Assembly (NCBI RefSeq): GCF_954871325.1
Contig: NC_088776.1
Span: forward strand, 7,385,985-7,449,984
Direction: 5' to 3'
DNA from: Gordionus sp. m RMFG-2023
Taxonomy: Eukaryota > Nematomorpha > Gordioida > Chordodea > Parachordodidae
Length of the DNA stretch: 64,000 nucleotides
A program made the translations under genes and the position numbers. The notes beneath the pieces are model-generated. The model searched no databases, was not told where the DNA came from, and worked only from the letters and a program-made list of their open reading frames with translations. Positions 51,901 through 61,300 of the stretch are shown here, one piece after another; position 1 is the stretch's first letter, and every line of letters starts with the position of its first letter.

Positions 51901-54900
51901 AAGTCCGAATAAGTTGTGAAAATAAAAATATATTTCAGTACGCGCCAATATATTTAAGGCTAATAAACTAGGTAAATTCAAGTCGTTTTTCTTCATAAAA
52001 AATTATTAAGGGACTTATAACTATTACGAGCCTGGTTGAGTAAAAATAATTACGGGCCGAGTTCAAAAAAAATCAGGTAAAAAAATTTTACCAGCCGATC
52101 TCTTAGTTCATTTTACCATTTTAGTTTCTAAAATTTGCATTAATTAGGGAAAACAAGTTTTTAATGTAATAATAGCAACTGCTCTTCTTGAGAATCAAGA
52201 CTTTACAGATTAGAGGAATCTATTCAGTTTTAACACCTGTAATAGAGCGAACTTCGGTCACAATTATGTCATTAGACAAAATCTCATTCACTTTGTTATG
52301 TAACATCTTTATAACGATTATTTTTAAATTATTATATTAAACAAAATGAAGCGACCTTTGGTTATCACGACGATTCTGGTAATAAAAATATATCATTTAT
52401 TTTTAAAATCTTCATTTAACGACTAGGAGAGCCCATATGTGATGCACAGTAAATGCCATAAAGATAATAGTTGCGCTACAGAAAACGATCATTTTGAGGG
52501 CTTCTGTATGGATATGTTAAGTAAAGTGGCCCGAAAATTAGGATTTAAATACAAAATAATTGTGGTTCCTGACGGGAAATACGGTGCTCCAGACCTTAAC
52601 GGTGACTGGACGGGCATGATAAGAGAGTTGATGGATAATGTAAAAACATTTAATATCTTTTAATTCAATTTTTTTTAGAGAGCCGATCTAGCGGTTGCGC
52701 CTTTGACTATCAATTGGTTACGAGAACAAGTCGTGGATTTTACCAAGCCATTTATGTCATTAGGTATCAGCATCCTATTCAAGCTTCCAGAAAAATCGAA
52801 ACCTGGTCTATTTTCTTTCCTGAACCCCTTATCTTTCGAGATTTGGGTCTATGTCATAGCCGCCTACTTGGGGGTATCAATTTTTTTGTTTGCCTTATCC
52901 AGATTTTCTCCCTACGAATGGGTTAACACTCATCCACCCTGTTGCGTAGCCCAGTATTTGTATAACAATAATTTTAATTGCGATATTTTCACCTCGGAAA
53001 CGAATTCTAGTAGTTATTCGGGAAACAAAAAGTTTAGCCTGGTAAAGAAATCGGTAGTTGACCCTTTTGCTTATCTCAATGACCACGATATTTCGAAAAT
53101 AAATAAAAATTCTGGGAATGGCACGCATTCCGGTAGCCCGTTTTATGATGATATCGATTGCAAGGAAAAGGATTTTATTAGGAACAGGGTTTCTATCCAA
53201 TCTCCGCATAACTTAGGACTTAAAATACTCAAGGATTCGATGATAAAAGAAAATGAAAATCACGACGAAACCTCTGTAAAAGACTCGGCTAAAAATATGA
53301 GGATCGATATATTCCAACCATCGATTCTGAACGAGAAAATAAGAAACCGTGAATATTACGAGCCTCCTATAGTGGAAAATAGATTCAATCTCATGAACAG
53401 TTTGTGGTTCTCATTAGGCACTCTAATGCAACAAGGTTCGGATATCAGCCCAAGCGCAACTTCCACACGTATCATAGGCGGAGTGTGGTGGTTTTTTACT
53501 TTGATCCTAATATCTTCTTACACAGCGAACCTAGCAGCATTTTTAACGGTTGAAAAAATGGTAAGTCCTATAGAAAGCGCCGAGGATTTGGCTGAACAAA
53601 CCGTGATTTCTTATGGAACTCTAGCTTCAGGGTCAACATTTACCTTTTTTAAGGTCTATAAAAACATGGACACATTTAAACTTTCTCCTTTAATACTTCA
53701 CTTTGAAAACAGTTTATTTTCTCATTTTACCTCTCATCTTATAAATTTGATAAATTGCAGATAAAAAAAAAGACCTGTTAGTAGTGTTGTTAAAAGCTCG
53801 ATTTGGCCAAAATATTATTACGCAAGCCTCGTGAATAGATGTGAAAACCTTTCTGCCATCTATGAAAAAAATCTTCAGGCTGGCCTAATATTAGTCAGCC
53901 ATTTTAATAAATTGAGCCATTTATTACCTATTGGAAAATTTAATTATTTTTTTTTTACAAAACAAACCCATTTAAAAAAATAATAAAATAAACAATATTA
54001 ATACGCAGAATGCAAAAGTTAATCTGTTTCAAAAAATGTGGAGATTTATGGAAAGCCGTCCACATGTTTTTCCTCAAACTCAAGATGAGGGAGTAAAGAA
54101 AGTGATGGATGGGAATTATGCTTTTTTCATGGAGTCAACTACGATAGATTATATCATACAAAGGAATTGCAACCTTACCCAAATAGGAGGTTTGTTAGAT
54201 TCAAAGGGATACGGTATAGGGACTCATTTAGGTAAAAAGAACCATAAATTACTTTTGTTTTTTGGGGGAATAATTTGAAATATTTATCCAGGATCGCCGT
54301 TTAGGGACCCCATATCCTTAGCGATTTTAGAAATGCAAGAAAATGGGCAAATAACGCTACTTTACAACAAATGGTGGAAGAACATAGGTGTGACTTGTCA
54401 CCGAGATGCGATTTCAAAAGAATCGAAGGCGAGCGAATTGGGCTTAGAAAATGTGGGCGGTATATTCGTAGTTTTATTAGGGGGGATAGCTTGTTCCTTG
54501 GTCGTGGGCATAATCGAATTCATGTGGAAAGCAAGAAAAAATGCTGATAGCTACAAAGTTAGGCATTAATATTTTATTGTATAAAGAACATTTTTTCTCT
54601 TAGTAATTTATACTGCCACTTTTTTTTCATAATTAAAAATAAAAAGCAATCAGTTTGTTCCCAAATGGGAGAGGAGTTAAAATACGCGATAAGGTGCAAA
54701 GACTCCCGACAAAGACCTAGGCTTAAAAGGCAGTGTTCCCAATGCAACAATACGTCTTCCAATGCAGCTCACCAATACATCGTAAACACTAACCATGAAA
54801 ACGTCAATGATGGATTGAATGTCAGCGTTGATTTCAGCGAAAAAATGGACGTCTTATTTATGAAAGAAAACGAAATCGATTCGTTTTGCAACGACGATAT

Positions 54901-54949
54901 CACGAAAATTGTTCAAAATGATATCCTCATGAATTATTACAAAGCATGA
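45906..54949 (+). CDS. Ionotropic glutamate receptor, kainate type (GluR-B), first exon not found
   Basis: Paralogue of GluR-A. Exons: 45906-46067, 48419-48673, 48754-48929, 50464-50508, 50552-50719, 50827-50979, 51045-51146, 51256-51366, 52427-52639, 52679-53653, 54009-54231, 54292-54557, and a tail exon ending at 54949. Phases agree except at the last join. The amino-terminal domain has [24 protein letters not shown] and [21 protein letters not shown]1 has [15 protein letters not shown] and [20 protein letters not shown]. The pore has [15 protein letters not shown], the gate [13 protein letters not shown], and S2 SGSTFTFF and FMESTTIDY, so all glutamate-binding residues are kept. Exon 10 merges three GluR-A exons and codes an M1-M2 loop of 157 residues against 19 in GluR-A. 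The tail has [20 protein letters not shown]. Its acceptor (likely GAG at about 54671) and the donor after 54557 are weak, and reading through to TAA at 54567 is possible. Confidence 0.92.
46778..46984 (+). CDS. Small hypothetical protein nested in a GluR-B intron
   Basis: A 68-codon plus-strand frame from ATG, inside the 2.35-kb first visible intron of GluR-B. It reads [20 protein letters not shown] and continues with [20 protein letters not shown] to DEDKLI. It is Lys/Glu/Ile-rich and looks like one or two amphipathic helices or a short coiled coil. It is less dominated by F, N and I than typical chance frames here. I do not recognise a family and cannot exclude chance. Confidence 0.3.
   Translation: MNQIQKNIEEIIIYLLSYKEKTDSLSFLIGKIKKMKDKVTKCYIRTVQSYLVYLEEYKHSLFDEDKLI
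47046..47285. repeat. Tandem duplication, two copies of about 118 bases
   Basis: The copies share words such as GATTAAAGAT, ATTCAAT.TCAATA, CTTTAATTTTTCT and AAATTCACTAAAAT-like ends, starting near 47050 and 47170. They are diverged. They lie within the first visible intron of GluR-B. Confidence 0.6.
47368..47498 (-). other. Exon-like minus-strand segment in a GluR-B intron
   Basis: From an ATG near 47498 the minus strand reads [20 protein letters not shown], then [20 protein letters not shown], and meets a donor-like AAAG/GTGAAT. It is helical and charged in composition, unlike flanking frames. No family is recognised and no second exon was found. It may be a small antisense gene, a relic, or chance. 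Confidence 0.3.
51590..52110. mobile_element. Decayed GGCC-rich repeat in a GluR-B intron (family-2-like)
   Basis: GAGGCCGGCCCGGGTTTTT at about 51599 and weaker motifs (TCCGGCCC at 51890, ACGGGCCGAGTTC at about 52050) resemble the interior words of MITE family 2. Clear ends are not visible. It sits in the long intron between exons 51366 and 52427. Confidence 0.4.
52209..52378 (+). other. Candidate alternative cassette (two micro-exons) of GluR-B
   Basis: Inside the 1.06-kb intron after exon 51256-51366, the segment 52352-52378 encodes RPLVITTIL and ends at a donor-like GTAATA. It repeats the end of the regular exon (KSFIITSIL) and of GluR-A (KTLIVTTIL), the first strand of the ligand-binding domain. 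Upstream, 52209-52256 follows a good acceptor (TTTACAG), encodes [16 protein letters not shown] in phase 0 and ends at GTCACA. Both pieces are phase 0 to phase 0, so they could replace the 37-residue exon. The acceptor of the second piece (ATGAAG) lacks a pyrimidine tract. It could also be a dead duplicate. Confidence 0.45.
53782..53930. mobile_element. hAT-like MITE, family 1, eroded copy in a GluR-B intron
   Basis: Begins TAGTGTTGTTAAAAGCTCG and contains TTTCTGCCATCTATGA and ATCTTCAGGC, shared with other family-1 copies. The right arm is degraded (ATTGAGCCATTTATTACC). It occupies much of the intron between exons 53653 and 54009. Confidence 0.65.
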
Positions 54950-55365
54950 TATTAATCTTATATTATATATATAAATTTTTTAAAACACCCCAGTTTAAAT
55001 AAAATGGATTTGTGTAAATAATCATAAACAATTTTTCATTTAATATTTAAAAAATAATTTTTTCATTTCTATGAAATAAATGAGCCACTAACTATGTACT
55101 TTTATAGTCGGAGAAAGGTGCCAAGTTCAAACTCATATCGATTAATTTACATTATATAAAAATTTAAAATTATAATTGTTCAAGTTATAATAAAGTGTGA
55201 TTGATTGATTTTTTTTATATTCAAATAGTTATTTGATATCAATTTTATTTATTATACACAAATAACAAACATAATAATAAAAAAAATTGTATATTTAATT
55301 AAATCGTAGCATTAACTAATGAATATATATATCGTTTCATGTAAGAATCGTAATTTGACAATTTT
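54950..55365. other. Tail-to-tail spacer between GluR-B and RBM28
   Basis: 416 bases separating two convergent genes. It holds a plus-strand AATAAA for GluR-B and minus-strand AATAAA (TTTATT at about 55244-55253) for RBM28. Nothing else is seen. Confidence 0.55.
54998..55003 (+). terminator. Candidate polyadenylation hexamer for GluR-B
   Basis: AATAAA 49 bases after the stop of the tail exon. Confidence 0.45.
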
Positions 55366-58300
55366 TCAATCGCTATCCAAAAATTGACCTCCAGCATCTC
55401 CAAACAATTTGTGGTGAATTTTTTTCATTTTTTTAGCCAAAGCCACATCGTCTTCAATGGATTCAACAACTGAAGATTTGGTAACCGGGTTCAATTTTAT
55501 TCTTTTAGGCTTATGACCAAAATAAAAAAAAATCGATGTAATGTTATTAATTATAAATGAATTCAAAAAGGAACTGCATAGGGGGAATAGATACTTCTAA
55601 TTTATTTAAGCGTAAAAATTGTATAATTTAAATAAATACGTAATACAAGTTTTTTTTTTGTTAAATATTAGAGCCCTGACAGATTTCCCTTGTGGTTCAG
55701 TCGACAATTGACTTCAATTTTTTTTTATTCGGGCCAGATATAAATAGCCTATGGCCAAGTCCTTGACAAAAAAGTTTGTTATTTTCCTCAGGCGCAAAAA
55801 AAAATTTTTTCGTTCAAAATTGGATGAAACCTATTTCTTAAAATAATACTTTAGAACCTTCGAGAACAAAAAGTAATGGCAAAAGGAAATTTATTAATTA
55901 ATTTTCTTTTTTAAAAAAACTTTTTTTAACGAATTTGAAACATCACCGGATTGGGAACGTTTCTTTGTTCCGGATTTCAAAATTTTGCCCTTCTTTACAC
56001 CGTTAATATTCGTATTCGAGATTATTTTCTTGGTTAACGACTTATCGACCATTTTCTTTTTAGGTTTTGCATCGTCAACGGGTCTCTTATTCTTTCCGAC
56101 AATCGATTTATTTTCATGGCGAGATTCATTGTTCTTCACAAATTTTATGGCTCCGAATGCCTTTTGTCTTTGTTGTGTAACCTTATAATTCAAAAAAAAT
56201 AAAAGAATAGAGCTCATTCCTAATTCATTCACTCTTCAACTTTTTTGGAACGAATTAATGTAAATTGCTGTTTTTCTTAACGCTGTGATAAATAGTTGAT
56301 TTAAAAAAAATGAAATGTGGTCAAAATTGAAATTCCACTTTAGGCCTAAAGAAAAAGAAGAAGAAGAAGAAGAAGAGAAGAGAAGAAGAAGAAGAGAAGA
56401 AGAAGAAGAGAAGAGAAGAGAAGAAGAAGAAGAAGAGAAGAGAAGAAGAAGAGAAGAAGAAGAAGAGAAGAGAAGAAGAGAAGAGAAGAGAAGCAGAGAA
56501 GAAGAGAAGATAGAGAAGAGAGAGAAGAAGAGAAGAGAAGAGAAGAGAAGAGAGAGAAGAGAGAGAAGAAGAGAAGAGAAGAGAAGAGAAGAAGAAGAGA
56601 CGAGAAAAGAAGTAAAATTATTGGAGAGGGGAATACGCTTTTTCGTAAACAAAAAAAAAGAATAGGAAATGTATAACTCACAATTCTTTTATTTTAAATC
56701 AAACATTTAAGCCACTCTCCCAGAAATAATTTAATATATCACCCATCAACCTTATAAAGATACAATAGTTCCTTTTTTTTATCTCATGTATAAATTAAAT
56801 ACCTACAATATAAATAACTATATATATATATATATGACAGAGACCTGGCTTGACCTGGGTAAACAGGTCATGTAGTATTTTAATTTTTTTAAATATGCCC
56901 GGGCCAGGCCTGAAATTTTTTTTTTAAACCTGGGCCAGGCCTTATATTTTAAAACCAAATATTTTAAATCGCCATTAGCAATAAAAATTAGAAATAAGTA
57001 AAATATATTATAAAAAAATCCAGACCAGTTCTGAAAATATAAAACCTGGGCCGGGCAAAAAATCTTTTTTATAAAAAAAAATCAGGGCCAGGCCATAAAA
57101 ATGGTTTCTCTGTTGGTCTCTGATATATATTATACATTTTAATGTAAAAAAAACTATTTGTCAAAACTCCCTATTATTGTTGTTAAAAAAGTCAGATTCG
57201 AGAATATAACCAAAATAATATTATGTAAGCTTGGTGTATTTTGGCTAAAATCTTAATTGGGCCGTTTTTAAAAATCGACCCAAATTAGGCTTTTTAAAAA
57301 CACCTATAACTCTTACCCAAACTCCCCCTCTTCCCCCTCCCATAAACTAAATAATGGTGAATCAATTTTTAGAAAAATAATGGTGAATCAATTTTTAGAA
57401 AAATAAACCTTAGCCTTTTCTTGCCTCGCTTGTCGAGCATTGAGCGCCAATCGGTTAGATATGGCAAATTGAACAATAGGTCTCCTTGTACTATGTACTG
57501 TTTCGGAATTAACCTTGCCGTTGTTTTTGGAGTAGTCAGCATTTTTTGTTGTTATGTAATTGGGCGTGACTTGGTAGGCTGAAGGGTTATTGTCGAGATT
57601 TCTCAGGGCTTTCAAGGCATGAGCATGGGTAGAAAATTCGACGAACCCGTAACACATTGATGCGGGCGATTTTGACGATTTAGGAAGAGGGGTTTTAGTG
57701 TCCATCATTACCCTGGCCTGCATTATATAAATTGTATAATAATATACCTGCGTTAAATAGTTATCAAGTAAAGTAAATCATAGAGGCGATGGTTCGTAAA
57801 ATCATTCTGGAAGTGAATAATTAACTCTTGAATGGTCAATTTATAATGTTTTCTTGTAAAACAAAACAAAAAGGTTCTATACTTCAAAAATTATGTTCAA
57901 AGTAGATGTCTACCAATTTAGAATAAAAAATTTTCAAACTGGGCCAAGCAACCTTGGGCAAAATATTTTTTCGGGCCGGGATGAGCAAAGGATTTTACAT
58001 TCCGAAAACTTTTTCCAAATCTTCGATCATTTGAATCGATCTTTAGTTTAAAATCTAATGGTGAGAACCTAAACAATTTAGACCTGTTTATAATCTACCC
58101 TATACTCTCTTACTAGTTAGTGACAAGTTAATGCAAAAAAATGTTATAAATTCAGTTTTCAATAACAACGGCATATAATCCCATATTCCGACCATTCGTT
58201 TACCTCTATAATCCTAGCCTTATGGTCTTTGACGCCTGATTGAAACATCCTTCTAAGAAATTTGTTATCGACCCATTTAGGCAAATTATGAACCGTTAAT

Positions 58301-61300
58301 CGAGTCGGTGATACGAAATAATGCAAAAGTTTGAGCTTGCTTTTGCTGGAGGCCATCAGTTTGGACCTTTTGTTGAGATCGATTTGGGATATTTGACCAT
58401 AACGATTGGAACATCTTTTGATCGCTTTTGAAATGTAGAATATAATCATAAATTTCCCATTTCTAATAGATAAAAAATGCGATTAATAAATTATTCCAGT
58501 AAAAAAAAATAGGGTCACGGATATCTTCAGTGCATAAAAGTTTTGCTTAAATAACTTTTAATTACAGAAGTACAATTTTTTTTGTCTTTTATATTAATCG
58601 AAATATTACGGATATTGCCAAAGAGAAATAGAAATAATCCTTTTCGAGTATATCATTTTAACAGAATTTCAAGCAATCTCCAAAAAACTAAATTTTAAGG
58701 TTCCATAATGCTTCTATAAAGCAGACATGCTACCAAAAAACCCAACAAATGACAATCTTTTATAAATCCGAGAATAACCTCTCGGAATTTATTATGGAGA
58801 ATTATCGAAAATATTAAGAAAAAACGAAAAAGTGAAAACAATAATTAGTATTTTACTTAATGATATTCCCAATATTACTCGTCAAAAACTGCTTGATAAA
58901 GAATAATAAGATTGATGATCTCAGAACACATACTCAAATACTTTTATAAAATCAAATGTCAATTATATGAAACGTATATTTAATGAACCAAATAAATTTA
59001 ATCTTCCCAATAATTTTATATTCTCCGCGATTTTTATCATGTGTTTATATCCAAATAAAATTCATTAATGGATTTCTAATAAATTTATTTTTGAGTAGAA
59101 CAATAAATTAAGTTATTTAAAAACTTACAACAATTTTTATCTTCGAATAAAAAAGCCATATTTTAGAATACTATTTTTGAATATGGAACATTTTTTTTTA
59201 CTTTAATTATTGAAGATATGCTTAATTATTTATGAATAAGAAAAAGAAATTGTCTGTCATATTTTTTTTTCATCTTCATGCGATCAAATTATTCGAAATA
59301 ATTTGTAAATATTTGAAATTATTCTAAAGTATTTAACATGTTCCTTGTGGAACATTTTTCTCCCCCATACATATAAATCATTTTTTTTAAATGTTAAAAT
59401 TCCATTTTTTCATATTTTTTTTGAAAATATTTTTAAAAAAATTTAATTTCCGAATCGAATAATGCAAATATAATTGTGAATAATACAGAGTATGAAAAAA
59501 AAATATCTTTGAATATTTTTTTCGATCAAATTTTAACCTAAAAAAATGCCAAAACCTTTCGTAATATTTATGCACAAAATAATCCTTCAAGATAAAATAA
59601 AATCTTTTGAAAAAAAATATGCCTATTTTGAATATTAGCCTTATATTATTTGTATTTGTTTGACGTAGAATTGGGTTATTTTTCCTTATTTTGGCCCTGA
59701 TATCTGCAAAAAAATTAACTTAGTGTCAAAATCGAAAGTTAGTTAGCCAAAACATGATTGAGGAATGGCATCTTAAATGATCATACAATCCCCCCCCCAT
59801 CTTACTTTTTCTTTAAATTAAAGATCAGATTATAAAACAAATAAATATTCCATTTTTTTTATTCTTCTTATGGACAACTTACAGCTTTCGATAAGTAAAT
59901 GCAAATTGCGTTTATCTTTCTCTTTAAATTTCTTTGATATGCCGTCATACTCGTTAACGAATTCGCCGACAGTTGTAGCGGATTCCAAATCCGTGGCGAG
60001 CGGTTTTTTATATCTAATCACCAAAAATAAAATCATATTAAAATAAATGGATTATACTTTTGATAACGATTGATATATTTCAAATATTAACTGTAAAGTA
60101 AGTGAGGGAGATAAATACCTATGGGAAAATTACTAATTCCATATTAATTTTATGTGATGGAATATTAGAACAAGTGCGAAATATTTTAAAAATTAAGTGA
60201 GAAAAATTTTTATATTTATTATATATACAATATAGGAACTAGTTAAGATCTGGTAATTTTCTTGAACGTGCAGTCTTACCAGATTTTATATACGGTATAT
60301 TTTATCATGGTTTAGGATTATTGAAAAGCTAAGAGTCCTTTTCACCTAGGAGCCTATCATGATCTAGTCTTCAAAGTGGATTTCGCCCTCTCCCTTACCA
60401 ATTCCCTGGCTTTAAAGTGACTAATGGCCCCTCTAAGACCGTCTTGCCCCACCCTTTTATCATATTAAAAAAACACAATAATTAATTACCTATTATGTTT
60501 ATCGTATCGCCTCTTCATGATGTCGTCGAGTGTATCCCTTTTAATGGCTAAACATACTTTGAGTCTCTGGTCTCGCATATATATGCCTCCTCCATTTTTG
60601 GTGCTCGTATTGTCACCAAATCCGGATTTTTGGGTGTCCAGAATTTTGAAATTCAGGGTATTTTCGTTCAACTCCTCGTCTTCATTGATGCCAAACAGAA
60701 ACGCTCTTTTACGTTCGATATTACCAATATTATCATTAAGCGGTTGTTTGCTTTCAAGAAAGGCATTGCTACTAGAGATATGATTGGCTTTTTGAAGGCA
60801 ATCAGTAGCGGATTCTTGCGTTTTAAATTTAACGAAACCCCGACCTAGTGGAAACAAAGAAGACGTGTGAAAATATTGATTTATGTGATACATTCTTATA
60901 TTATAAAATATAAGAACAATATTTATATTCCGTATTAATGTAACAACCTTTGTGTATTTCATTGCCATTAACCGTCAATAGCAAGGCATATTCGAGAGAT
61001 CCATATCTTTCAAACACCTTTTTAAAATCCTCTTGAGTAGATTCAAAGGGTATGTTTCTAAATTGTAAAAATGTTAACATGGCAAAAATATATGAGGGGA
61101 TAGAAAGTATGTGGAATATTTATTTTTAATTTTAAAATTATCTTATATTATTTACTATTTAAGATATAATTTCAAAGTATTTAATATATCCATATAAAAT
61201 TATATATCTTCTTCTATCTGTTTACATTTTTAAAGATATTTACCAATTTTTTAATTTATGGACTATTTATTATAGACCCTGAAAAAAAATATATTATGCT

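Noticed and set aside
56236-56681. Long frames rich in Glu/Arg/Lys or Ser/Leu/Phe on both strands
   Set aside because: They are translations of the GAA/GAGAA purine tract, not proteins.
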